A program made the translations under genes and the position numbers. Below the pieces are notes generated by a model. It worked only from the letters and a program-made list of their open reading frames with translations. It did no database searches and was not told the DNA's origin. Positions 24,105 through 35,863 of a stretch of 64,000 nt of DNA are shown piece by piece. The stretch is from Boesenbergia rotunda. Taxonomy: Eukaryota > Streptophyta > Magnoliopsida > Zingiberales > Zingiberaceae. The stretch lies in contig JAGFNQ010008796.1 of NCBI GenBank assembly GCA_024364735.1, positions 186,001 through 250,000 on the forward strand, written 5' to 3'. Position 1 is the first letter of the stretch. Each line of letters starts with the position of its first letter.

Positions 24105-27100
24105 CCCAAAGAACAAAATAAGGGAAGGAAGAAAAAGACCAAAAAGATTGAAAAGGCACCAAAAGGCACTTGCCATCACTGCGGCAAGGAGGGCCACTGG
24201 CGAAGAAACACAAGGTTTATCTTGAGTCCTTGAAGAAGAAGGCATCTGATGCCCCATCCTCTTCAGGTATCTTCGTTATTGAATGTCACTCTATTTCCTC
24301 GTACACTTGGGTACCTGATACTGGGTGTAGCTCACATATATGTAATGACATATAGGGGCTAAGGAATAGAAGAAGACTCGTCAAGGGAGAAGCGAATTTG
24401 CGAGTTGGAAATGGAGCAAAGATTGCTGCTGTTGCCATCGGAACATATTTGTTAAAGCTCCCTACTGGACTTGTCTTAGAATTGGATAATTGTTATTTTG
24501 TTCCTTCATTAATAAAGAACATTGTATCTATTTCATGCCTGAATGAAAAGGGTTATCATTTAAATTTTAGTAACAATTGCTGTTACATAACTTTAAATGA
24601 TGTTCTTTATGGGACCGGAACTTTATGCAATGGCATCTACATATTAGATTTATCCGGTAACATTTTCAATATTGAAGTTACCAACAAACGTGCTCGAATA
24701 GATAATCAAATAGACTCCTATAAGTGGCATTGTCATCTTGGCCATGTAAGTAAGAAACGCATGACCAAATTATACCGATGTGGAATTCTGGAATCATTTG
24801 AACCCGGTTCATTTGATACATGCAAATCATGCTTAAAAGGCAAGATGACAAATTACCCTTTTATGGAAAAGGTAAACCAGTGGGAGAATTGCTTGGTCTA
24901 ATACATACTAATGTATGTGGACCAATGTCAACTCTTGCACAAGGAGGATATAACTACTTCATTACCTTTATCGATGATCACTCACGATTTGGGTATGTGT
25001 TCTTAATGAAACACATATCTGAAGCTTTTGAGAAATTCAAAAAGTTCAAAAGCGAAGTAGAGAAATAGCTTGGCAAAAGTATTAAGATACTTTGATCCGA
25101 TCGGGGAGTTGAATACTTAAGTCAAGAGTTTCAAGATTATCTTAGGGACAATGGGATATTGTCTCAATGGACTCCACCATATACACCACAGCATAATGGT
25201 GTATCTGAGAGGCGTAACCGAACCTTGATGGACATGGTTAGATCTATGATGAATCATGTAACTCTTTCAAAATCCTTTTGGGGCTATGTGCTTAAGACAG
25301 CTATTTACTTACTAAACAGAGTCCCGACCAAGGTAGTCTCTACTACTCCATATGAGACGTGGAATAGTAAGAAACCTCATTTATCTCACCTAAAGATATG
25401 GGGTTGTCCTGCTTATGTAAAGCGGACTATATCAGACAAATTGGATGCTAAGTCTGATAAATGTCTATTTATTGGATACCCTAAGGAAACGAAAGGTTAC
25501 CAATTCTATCATCCCTTTGAACAAAAGGTGTTTGTTTCAAGGCATGCTGTATTTTTAGAAAAAGAATTTCTTTTACAAGAAAACAGTGGGAGTAGCATTG
25601 AACTTGAAGAAGTTCAAGAAACTCCAATAGGCATTACAGAGACACCTAGTCTAGACCCACAACCAATAACTCATAATGATGAGCTATCAGTTGAACCTAA
25701 AACAATACCACTTCTTCGTAGGTCTGATAGGACACGAAATATTCCAGAGAGATACAGATTTCTCATAAGTGAATCAAACGACGTGTTACTCATTAATGAT
25801 GACGAACCTATCAGTTATGAAGATGTTCTGAAAAATTCAGAAAGGGATAAATGACTTGAAGCCATGAAGTCGGAAATGGATTCCAAGGAAAAAAAGCAAG
25901 TATGGGACTTGGTTAACCCACCTGAAGGGATTAAGCCCATAGGGTGCAAGTGGGTTTTCAAGAAGAAAACCGACATGGAAGGTAATGTTATTACCTTTAA
26001 GGCTAGATTAGTGGCAAAAGGATATCGTCAGAAACAAGGAATTGATTATGACGAAACCTATTCGCCAGTAGCTATGCTTAAATCCATTCGGATGCTCCTA
26101 GCCATAGCAGCTCATTATGATTATGAGATATGATAAATGGATGTGAAAATAATTTTCCTTAATGGAAACCTGCTTGAGGATGTATACATGATACAACCTG
26201 AAGGTTTCACATCGGTAAATAAAACCAAAGTATGCAAGCTTCGACGATCCATATATAGACTAAAGCAAGCATCCTAGAGCTGGAACATCCGTTTTGATGA
26301 GACAATCAAAGAGTTTGATTTCTCACAAAATCCTGACGAACCTTGTGTGTACAAGAAGGTTAGTGGGAGTGCAGTCGTATTCCTAGTGTTATATATCGAT
26401 GACATATTACTTATAGGAAACGATATATCAGTCTTACAATCAGTTAAAATTTGGTTGTCCAAAACTTTCTCCATGAAAGACCTGGGAGAAGCAACCTATA
26501 TCCTTGGGATTAGAATCTATAGAGATAGATCAAAATGATTGCTTGGTCTTTCGCAGTCTACATATATAGACCGAGTGCTAGAATGGTTTAGCATTACGGA
26601 ATCCAAGAAAGGTTACCTTCCCATCAGGCATGGGATCAACCTTTCGAAGTCTATGTGTTCGCACACAGAAAATGAGAGGATTTACTTGAATAAGATTCCT
26701 TATGCATCAGCGATAGGATCTATCATGTATGCTATGTTATGTACTAGGCCCGATGTATCGTATGCTCTGAGCATCACAAGCAGATACCAGTCTGATCCAG
26801 AAATGGATCATTGGGCGGCTGTCAAGACAATCCTCAAGTACTTAAGAAGCACTAAGGATGTGTTCCTAATATATGGAGAAGGTGATATGGTAATACATGG
26901 GTATACAGATGTCAGTTTCCAGACAGATAAGGATGACTCCAAATCTCAGTCCGGATACGTATTTATTTTGAATGGAGGCGCAATAAGTTGGAAGAGTTTC
27001 AAGCAAGACACCGTAGCGGATTCTACCACGAAAGCAGAATATATTGTAGCTTCGGAAGCAGCAAAGGAAGCAGTCTGGATCAAGAAGTTTGTCTCAGAAC

Positions 27101-27372
27101 ATGGTGTGGTTCCAACCATTGGTGAAGCAATACCGGTTTACTGCGACAACAATGGAGCTATTGCACAAGCGAAGGAACCAAGGTCTCATCAGCGATCCAA
27201 ACATGTGTTTCGCCGCTATCATCTGATCAGAGAGATTATAAGTAGGAATGATATACAAATTGAGAAAATTCCCACTGAAAGGAATTTAGCGGATCCTTTA
27301 ACTAAGGCCTTGCCTCAAAGCAAGTTTGAGGGTCATGTTAGAGTCTGTGGTATTGGGTACCGTAGCGATTGA
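24105..27372 (+). pseudogene. copia 2 zinc knuckle, protease, integrase, RT, RNase H
   Basis: Domain order is clear. The knuckle CHHCGKEGHWRRN (about 24168) has lost its last Cys to a small indel. Protease WVPDTGCSSHI is near 24307. The integrase zinc region WHCHLGHVSKKRM is near 24727, and core fragments FITFIDDHSRFGYVFL and TPQHNGVSERRNRT follow at about 24958 and 25183. RT shows ARLVAKGYRQKQGIDYDETYSPVA near 26010 and catalytic YIDDILLIG near 26395. RNase H has TKAEYIVASEAAKEAVW and ADPLTKALP up to the stop at 27372. In-frame stops lie near 24353, 25066, 25095, 25852, 26132, 26274 and 26536, so it cannot make a full polyprotein. The last 277 codons are uninterrupted. Confidence 0.93.
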
Positions 27373-27378
27373 CATTAG

Positions 27379-27392
27379 GCCAAGTGGGAGTT
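27379..27392 (+). other. polypurine tract of copia 2
   Basis: gccaagtgggagtt, immediately 5' of TGTTAGTG. Confidence 0.85.
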
Positions 27393-29499
27393 TGTTAGTG
27401 ATATGAGAGAAGTGTCCTAAGGCAATCGCCTTATGATTGTAATCATTTATTTTAATAAATGAATATTCACTATTTGAGTATACATATTTGTGTATTTGAT
27501 TGAGATCTTAAACTCATTTACTGAATGTCCGCAATACAATTCACAGCATGAGAGAATTTGTGATGAATTCACAACTAGTGATTATCTCTACATGTGCAAT
27601 TGTGAAGTATTAAAATTGTCCCTAGTCGATGAATTGATAAATACGGACACTATCAATTTTGTTGATACTAGCATGGGTTATTCTCTAATCAGCTGATTCT
27701 CACTGGCTGGTGACATTGAGATGTCCGGAGATAAACATAAATGCTAGTTAAGGGAACTAGTTCATTGGAGTGACTGGCTGTAAAACTTCATATGGTAGTC
27801 TACTTATAGATATGTCAGTGAAGTTCTTACTGCAGCTTAAGTGCGATGTTCCATTGACTTCCGGTGTTCAAGTCATCTTGGTCATGGAGACTTATACTTT
27901 GACATCTTAAGCAAGCATCTCCAAGGAGGTGTGGACCCAGGATGATTGGGTATAAGCCGAAGTGCCCGAAGATGTTTGAACAGCCTACAAAGGATTCACC
28001 ACTCCCTGCGAGGAGATGTATACCCAGGCCTATCGTCGGATTGTAACTCAAAGCCTCTGGCCAGAGCATGACATGTTCAGATTATAAATCTCTTAAATAT
28101 ATGAGAGTAATTAGAATCTGTAGGATGAGAAAACGTTACTTGGGCTAGGTGTGACGTAGTTAACCTAGTGGGGACTGACACACATAGACCATGTCCTGAA
28201 CTAAGTGGGTATAAGATGGTGAAGGGAATGGGGCACGATTCATTATAGCTGCTGAAGGGTTTCAGAATTGTTTTTGAGGTCAACCATTGATCTTTCGATT
28301 AATTGGGGATCATGATGTACTACTAGGTGCCAATCATGATCGTTCTATAATTGATTAATTATAGACGGCCAACATAAATCGAAAGCCTATTTAGTCACAT
28401 GCACTACGAGTAATCCGAGGGATTTAAAATGAGTTGAAAATTAGATTTTCCAATCAAGAGAGATTAGGTTTGGTTGAGTCAAACGGTAAGTCGAATCTGA
28501 ATTTTTCAGAGACGCATCGAAAGCGTAAAATGGCTAAGTCTTTTGAAGACTTATTAGATGAATTAAATAAGTTTAATTCATTGGGGCGTGGCTTGGATGG
28601 GCCGGCCAAAGAGGGCCTCCATCCTCTTTGCTTGGCTGGCCACAACAAAGGGAGAGAACCAAGTCTTTGGATCAATTTATAAAATAAACCAAGTGTGGTT
28701 TGTTTTATAATAAACCAAGGTTTGGTTTATTTCTTCATGGAAATTAAAATGAACCATGGATTGGTTTATTTTATAAAATCAATCATGGATTGATTTACCA
28801 TGATAAGGATATTTATTCTATAAAAGAGAAGAGACTTGATTAATTTTTATCATGAATTAAAATATGATTTTAACCATGATATAAAATCAATCTTGGCAAG
28901 ATGGAATAAGTTATTCCATATTTGAGAGGCTTGATGGTTAAGAAGCTACTATATAAAGGACCCAAGGCAAGGCTTGGAAAATAATCGAAGAGGTCAAGGC
29001 ATAGGCTCTCTCCCTCTCTTTCTCTCCTTCTCTTCTCCCCTTCTTGCCGTGAGCCAACCATCCCCAAGAAGGAGCACCAAGCCGGCCGCCCCTGCCCTTT
29101 CCCTGCCGGCCATCCTTTTGTGGTTAGTCTTTCGACTTCTCTCTTGGTTTTTCTTGTCGCGTTTTCGGAGAATCTAGTAGTTCTCGAGAACACGAAACTC
29201 GTGGCTTTGTGAAGTCATCCCGAAGATACTCAGCGTGGACGCGAATAGAGGCGGAGCTTCAAAGGGACGCTTATGGTTGGATCTCGTCTCTTCCTTCGAG
29301 TTACACAAGGTAATATGTAAATTAGTTTACATTTCAGCAAAATTTTAAATATATGATCATGTCTACACAAGATAAAATTGCATGCTTAGATGTGTGGTTA
29401 AATAATCTGAGAAATTATTTATGCTAAATCTTTCGCTGCACGTAATTAATTTTAAAATTACGAACCCGCATCCATGTCAACATGCACCCGGTCCCAACA
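27393..29499 (+). repeat. 3' LTR of copia 2 (2.1 kb)
   Basis: Runs from TGTTAG to CCCAACA. It carries a TATA box (tatataaag, 28950-28958) followed by a CT-rich stretch near 29010-29040. The last 187 bp match the 5' LTR remnant. Several 60-100-codon frames inside are not credible genes. Confidence 0.88.
28950..28958 (+). promoter_or_regulatory. LTR TATA box
   Basis: ctatataaagga in a GC-richer context, 540 bp before the LTR end; expected to drive element RNA. Confidence 0.65.
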
Positions 29500-29506
29500 C
29501 TTCCGG

Positions 29507-30449
29507 CACCAACAATCTTCCCATTTTTGATTTATGGCAACATGGTTCAAAAAGTTAAGATAAAAGGTGTTTAAAGCATATTTGGCAAACAAGATTATCT
29601 TAAGAAATACATTTTGATTAAAATATTAAGCTCCCTTGAAATATACATTCTCCCCCTGAAACTTTCATTGATATGCAATTTTTGAAAAAAGCTTCTAAGT
29701 GTTTGACTAAGTGTTTTTCAAGATAGAGCAAAGCATTTGCACGCAAAAAAAACCTTTTTACACTTAGACAATTTTTCACTTAAAAATTTTGTAAGCCCAA
29801 ATTTTACTTTAAAAAACTTTTACTTAAAAAGGCTTTGCAAAAAAAAAATTTACATAAACTAATTTTTGCAAAAAAAAAAATTCCTTCCTTAGCCACAAAA
29901 AAATTTCACTTGAAAAAAAATTTCACTTAGCCAAATCTTGCAACAAAACTTCAACTTATGCCTAAAAAAAATTTCAACTTTTGCACACCTAGAAAATTTT
30001 TTTCTTAAGAACAATTGGTGCATTTGTAAAATACTTTGTGCAATTTGAAAGAGTTTGCTTAAAACATTTTGTTCACTTCGAAAAACATTTTTACTTGAAA
30101 AAATATTTAAGAAATTTTGCTTAGAGAAACGTTTTTGCTCAGAAAAATTTTGTTCACTAAGAAAAACTTTACTTAGAAACATTTGCCAAAAAAATGCACT
30201 TAGAAATTTTTAATAAAAAGCACTTAAAAGTTCAACTTTACTATTTGGAAAAGAAGAAATTTTGAAAATTTGAAAATTTTACTCTCTTTGCTTTTCTCTC
30301 CCCCTTTGCCATATATCAAAAAAATATGGAAGACTAATTGCAACTTAATTTTTAATCAGAGTTAGTAAAAAAAATTCCAGTACGTATTGAACCAACTCTA
30401 GTGAACTCAAGCAACAAAAAGGACAAAATCAATTTAAACCGATCTTGTT
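29507..30449 (-). mobile_element. Sirevirus-like 3' UTR fragment, reversed
   Basis: Read on the minus strand, atcaaaaatgggaagattgttgg near 29510 mirrors the polypurine tract/LTR boundary of the next element (atcaaaaagggggagattgttgagg, 38897-38921). Further ggggga words lie at about 29650 and 30300 on this strand, with tatatggcaaagggggag, again as in the 3' UTR of the next element. The rest is rich in A/T runs. It is probably a piece of a related copia element in opposite orientation, interrupted by copia 2. Confidence 0.5.
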
Positions 30450-30451
30450 CG

Positions 30452-31403
30452 TGTTGAGGCAATCGACTCTTTGAATGATTGGAAGATCATGGTTTTGATG
30501 TGTATGCGAATAGGTTTAAAGTTAGAGTGTTATGTTGTATTTGATTTGTGTGATTGAGTTTGCAGGACTTGGAAAATCACACTTGGAAGACCTATCCGAG
30601 GGACGAGAGCTGAGGGAGGAGAGCTCTAAGGGCAAGCCAGGAAGTGGACTTCAAAAGGCACACGTGAAGGGTGGCATGGAGGCAAGCCAAGGGTAGGCTT
30701 GTGTGCGCATCCGAGGGACGATAGCCAGAGGAAGAGGACTTCAAGGGGAGAGCCAAGGGAGCAGACCTGAAGGCACACGCGAAGGAGAAGGTTTGAAGTG
30801 GCTGGAGCTGAGCTGGGAGGCAGGGCAGTCGACTGGCCTAGAGGCAGTCGACTGCCAAAACCCACAGAGAGTTCGCAGCCTCGGACCAGTCGACTGGCCT
30901 TGGGGCAGTCGACTGGTATACCCCAAAACTAGTCGTTGGCTAGCTGTTCACTAGCCGTTGGCCAGCATTTACTGATGGGCCAGTCGACTGCCCTAGGGGC
31001 AGTCGACTGGTGGGCGTCTGGAGAGACTGCGAATCTATCCTTTTCACCTTTTAAAGGAGGTCTCGTTACACGTGTCTGTACAATTCCGTACAGTAATGAA
31101 GTGCTGCCAAATTGTAGAGTGATTTCTTGCTTCCTCCATCATCTTTCTACACCTGTAAAGAGGAAGCTTTTGCTGTAAAGGTTTCTCCACCTCAAGGAGA
31201 CTTTTCGATAGTGAAAAGTGGTGCTTGCGGCGTGGATCCTTGGATTAGTCACCCATCTGGGTGGATACCAAGTAAAAGAATTTTTGTTAGCATTGTTTTT
31301 CTCTTTGCATATTATTTCCGCTGCGCTAACATCTGTATAGAGATCAAACGATCAAAGAAAGTGCATTCACCCCCCCCCTCTGCACGCCTACATCGATCTT
31401 TCA
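30452..31403 (+). repeat. 5' LTR of copia 3
   Basis: 952 bp, TGTTGAGG to CTTTCA. Contains an array of cagtcgactg palindromes at 30825-31010. Where the 3' LTR has cctataaaagg, this copy reads ccttttaaagg, so its TATA box is weakened. It also has an extra ~20 bp around 30945. Confidence 0.93.
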
Positions 31404-31405
31404 GT

Positions 31406-31417
31406 TGGTATCAGAGC
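31406..31417 (+). other. primer binding site, initiator tRNA-Met
   Basis: tggtatcagagc, two bases after the 5' LTR. Confidence 0.93.
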
Positions 31418-31460
31418 CGGTACGTTTTGGAAGATCTAACAATCAACCAGAACATCTGTA

Positions 31461-33118
31461 ATGGCGTTTCAAGGGGGATACTCCACCGCACGACCACCAT
31501 TCTTCGATGGCAACGACTTCGCGTACTGGAAAGGTAGAATGCAGTACTATCTTATGAATGACATAGAAACTTGGATAAGTGTTGCAGATGGCTTCGAGGC
31601 GCCCGTCGAGAAAGAGGAGATCCTACCCCTATGAGAACATGGTCTAAAGAAGTGATGAAAAGGGCACAGTCAAATGCCAAGGCCACCACTACACTGCAGT
31701 GCGGGCTCTCGAAGGAGCAACTGAACAAAGTGGGGCCATTCAAGAACGCCAAAGAGCTATGGGACAAGTTGGTAGAACTGAACGAGGGGTCAAACGAGTC
31801 CAGAAGAGCCAAGAAGGACTTGTTGGTGGCCCAACTGCAATCCCTCTCCATGAAGAGCAACGAGACCGTCAGTCAGCTGCATGGAAGGGTAAAGGAAGTG
31901 ATCAACGAGCTCCATGTAATTGGAGAGAAAATCGAAAACCGGGATATCGTCAGGTATGTCTTACAAGCCTTCCCGAGAACCACCCTGTGGGCATCCATGG
32001 TTGATGCTTACAAGGTATCAAGGGACTTATCTTTAGTTAAATTAGACGATCTATTTTGTGAATTTGAACTGCACGAGCAAGCTAACATTTCGGCAAAAGA
32101 GAAAGGTATTGCTTTTGTTGCAGAAAAGGAGAAGAAGAGGAGAAAGGAGAAGAAGAAGGTGATCTACTCATCATCCTCGGACTCAGAGGAGTCAAGTGCC
32201 TCTATGGACAGTGACCAAGAGGCCTTTATGGTAAGGAAATTTCGTAAAGCATTTAAAAGTTTTTCAAACAAATCATATGCTAGGAAAGGGGCCAAAGGTA
32301 AGGGTAAGGCCAAAGAGATAATCTTCTACAACTGTCACCAAGAGGGGCATATGAAGAATGAGTGTCCCCAGTTGAAGAAGAGGGAGGACAAGAAGGAAGA
32401 GAAGAAGAAGAATGACAAGAAGAAGTCAAAGGGAAAGGAGAAGAGTGCCACGAACCTCAAGGCGACTTGGGACGATCCCTCATCCTCAGAGGAAGAAGAA
32501 GAGCAAGTCTCCCACTTCGCTCTTATGGCACAAGATGATTCAGACTCTTCAGACGATGAACGAAGCTCAAGCAGTGAAGATGAGAGCTCCTCCACCTCAT
32601 CATCATCAGAGTCAGAAGCTTCGGTAAGTGAGGTATACCACTTACCCTCTTCTACCTTAGTGAAAATTATTTCTAGCACGAACATGGATTTAGCTAAGGC
32701 TAAAAGTAGAATTAAGGACCTTAAGGAAGAAATTGTCATGCTTAGAGTAGAAGCTATTAAATTTAAAGATTTGCATGCTAGCTCTACCTCTTCACATGTT
32801 TCACATCTTGAAAATGAAAACAAGGAGTTAAGGCAACAAGTAGATAACCTCACAAAGGCCCTAAGGAAATTCCAAGTAGGATCTAGTAACCTAGACATGA
32901 TCATAAACAGTCAAAGGGTTGTATATAACAAGGCTGGACTGGGTTATAGGCCTAAGATCAAGGAAGTAGCTTTTGTTTCACTTACTGGTAGGATTGGTGC
33001 ATCTAGGAGACTAGGGGCTAGGGGAACCACAAAGAAAGCATGGGTACCTAAGAAATTTTTAAATGATTCTTCTGGATCAAAAATATGGGTACCAAAAGAG
33101 TGTGTTTTTCGTGTTTAG
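31461..33118 (+). pseudogene. copia 3 gag
   Basis: Begins MAFQGGYSTARPPFFDGNDF at ATG 31461. A frameshift near 31610-31620 moves the reading into the frame that stays open from 31571 to 33118 (515 codons). After the gag core comes a Lys/Ser/Glu-rich linker with the zinc knuckle YNCHQEGHMKNEC near 32330; its first Cys is replaced by Phe. Ser/Glu-rich acidic stretches (32470-32630) and a coiled-coil-like segment (HLENENKELRQQVDNLTKAL, about 32810) follow. A TAG at 33116 separates it from the protease in the same frame. Confidence 0.9.
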
Positions 33119-35862
33119 GTAAAGGTGAAGGAGGCCCCAACCTTGTGGATAGTAGATAGTGGATTCTCAAGACACATGACCGGAAATGTGAGCAAGTTCA
33201 CCACTATTAGCTACTTAAGAGAAGGGACGGTCTCCTTTGGGAACAGTGGAAAGTTAAGGATCATTGGTAGGGGCACAATTGAGGTATCTCCCACTATTTC
33301 AATTCATAAGGTACTTTTAATTAAGGACATGAAGTTTAATTTATTAAGTGTAAGTCAATTATGTGATGCCGGTTTTAGAGTAGAATTTCATGCTAAGAAA
33401 TGTGTAATAAGACAAAGTGACTCAAACACTATCATATTAGAAGGGTTTAGAGAGGCAAACTTGTATTATCTTGATCTATCTTATGCTACTAACAATGTTG
33501 TTAAGTTTCTCATGTCCAAAGAAGAAGAAGGGTGGCTATGGCACCGGAGATTTGGACACGTCAATATGAGGAACATTGCAAGAGTGGCCAAGGAAGAATT
33601 GGTGAAGGGGCTCCCAATGATCAAGTATGAATAGAACAAGATGTGTGATGCATGCCAAGAGGGTAAGCAATCCAAAGCATCACACAAAGGTAAAACCTTA
33701 ATTACCACTTCCTTGCCTCTAGAACTTTTACATATAGACTTGTTTGATTGCCATAGTACTCCATCACTTGTAGGGAGTAAGTATTGCTTAGTGATAGTAG
33801 ATGACTTTTCTAGGTTTACTTGGGTCTATTTCTTGATACATAAGGATGATACCCTAGATGTATTTATAGGATTTAGTAAAAGGGTAGAAAACGAAAAGAA
33901 TATCAAAATAAACCGAATTAGGAGTGACCATGGTGGGGAGTTCCAAAACGCTAGTTTCACACAATTTTGTGTTGAAAATGGGTACAAGCATGAGTTTTCA
34001 TGCCCTAAGACTCCTCAACAAAATGGGGTAGTTGAGAGGAAAAACCGAGCCCTACAAGAAGCTGCTAGGACTATGCTTAATGCGTATTCTCTTCCTAGCT
34101 ACCTTTGGGCCGAAGCGGTTAACACCGCTTGCTATATTCAAAATCGGGTGTTGGTACATAGGTTTTTAGGAAAAACACCCTTTGAACTTTGGAATGGAAG
34201 GGTACCTCAAGTCCACTATTTTAGAGTCTTTGGATGTAAAGTTTACATCTTAAACACCAAAGACGACCTAAGAAAATTTGAGTCAAAAGCCGATGAAGGA
34301 ATCTTAGTAGGGTATTCATTGACTAGTAGGGGTTATAGTGTACAACAAGAGGATAAAAGTAATTGAGGAGTCCTCAAATGTCAAATTTGATGAAACCACT
34401 AGTGCTTACCCTAGAAAGGCTTCTATTGATAAGGATATAGAAGAAGTCCAACCCCTTGCCTAAAGACTTCAGGACTTACATGCGGAGGGCAATGATCAAG
34501 GGGGAGTAAGAAACACACTAGAGGATGAGGAAGAAGGAGTAAATGAACCTACAACCTCTAGACCCTTGAGACATCACCATGATCATCCCATTGACCAAAT
34601 TGTGGGTGATGTCACTCAAGGAGTAAGGACTAGGTCATACTTTAGGGATCAAACTAGTCAAATAGCTCTAATCTCCCAATTAGAACCCAAGACCATTGAT
34701 GAAGCATTGGGAGATGTTGATTGGGTCTTGGCCATGTAAGAAGAGCTAAACCAATTTGAGAGAAGTGAAGTATGGGAGCTAGTTCCTAGACCCACTGATT
34801 GTACCATTGTGACCACGAGATGGGTCTTTAGGAACAAATTAGACGACCAAGGTAAAATCACTAGGAACAAAGCTAGATTGGTAGCTAGGGGGTTTAACCA
34901 AGTTGAGGGATTAGATTATGATGAGACCTACGCCCCCGTAGCTAGGTTAGAATCAATTAGAATTCTACTAGCCTATGCCGCTCACATGGGTTTTACACTC
35001 CACCAAATGGATGTGAAGTCGGCATTCCTTAATGGGATCATTAAGGAAGAGGTTTATGTAGAACAACCCCCCGGATTTAAGGAAAGCCTTGTATGGATTG
35101 AAACAAGCTCCCCGGGCTTGGTATGAAAGGCTTTCTTCATTTTTGGTGTCTAAGGGGTTTAGGAGAGGAACAATTGACCCTACATTGTTCCTAAAATCTA
35201 AGGATAAGGACATATTTGTTGCCCAAGTCTATGTAGACGATATCATTTTTGGGTCAACAAATAATGACTTCCTACAAGAATTCATCAAGTGTATGGAAGA
35301 TGAATTTGAGATGAGTCTTGTAGGAGAGTTAACCTTTTTCTTAGGCCTTCAAGTTAAGCAAACTAATGAAGGTACACATGTATTTCAAACCAAATATGCT
35401 AAGGAGATGCTAAAGAAATTTGGTTTAGAACATGCTAAGGAAGCATCTACACCCATAGGAACTAATGTGAAAATGGATAGTGACCTTGAAGGCAAAATGG
35501 TAGACTCTAAACAATATAGGAGCATGATTGGTAGCCTCCTATACCTAACCGCTAGTAGACCCGACATACTTTTTGCGGTAGGTATGTGTGCAAGGTACCA
35601 ATCTTGTGCCAAAGAGTCCCATTTGATTGTAGTCAAAAGGATCCTAAGGTATGTGAAAGGAACCCTAAATGTCGGACTTTGGTATCCTAGAACCCCAAAT
35701 GTTGACCTAATTGGATACACCGACTCGGACTATGCGGGTTGCAAGTTAGATAGGAAGAGTACAAGTGGAGGGTGTCAATTCCTTGGGTCTTCTTTAGTTA
35801 GTTGGAGTAGTAGGAAACAACCATGCGTTGCCCTATCAACAACGGAAGCAGAATATGTGGCA
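33119..35862 (+). pseudogene. copia 3 pol, first copy (protease to partial RNase H)
   Basis: Protease-like TLWIVDSGFSRHMTG near 33140 keeps the Asp but has Phe where DSGCS is usual. Integrase: WLWHRRFGHVNMRN, CDACQEGKQ, VDDFSRFTW, TPQQNGVVERKNR. A stop at 33632 interrupts it, and a 2-bp loss near 34328 breaks the frame relative to the second copy. RT: RLVARGFNQVEGLDYDETYAPVA and YVDDIIFGSTN (about 35229), with a ~35-bp deletion near 35078 removing the residues between the GF and KALYGLKQA blocks. RNase H begins (YTDSDYAGC; LSTTEAEYVA) and ends abruptly at the N at 35863. Confidence 0.93.
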
Positions 35863-35863
35863 N
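35863..35863. other. single ambiguous base (N) at a duplication junction
   Basis: The only N I noticed in the window. Left of it the sequence is RNase H (about 35862); right of it the sequence jumps back to integrase (equivalent to 34132). Confidence 0.97.

Larger units (their letters stand above)
21630..29499 (+). mobile_element. copia element 2, 5' LTR truncated
   Basis: Order: LTR end, primer site, leader, gag, protease, integrase, RT, RNase H, polypurine tract, full 3' LTR. The 187 bp before the primer site match the last 187 bp of the 3' LTR; the rest of the 5' LTR is missing at the junction with the LARD. Confidence 0.93.

Noticed and set aside
30626..30954. Several 60-97-codon frames on both strands
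   Set aside because: GC-rich U3 of copia 3; the same frames recur in the other LTR.
33116..33118. In-frame TAG between gag and protease as programmed readthrough
   Set aside because: Context lacks the CARYYA-type readthrough signal and the element has other stops; decay is simpler.
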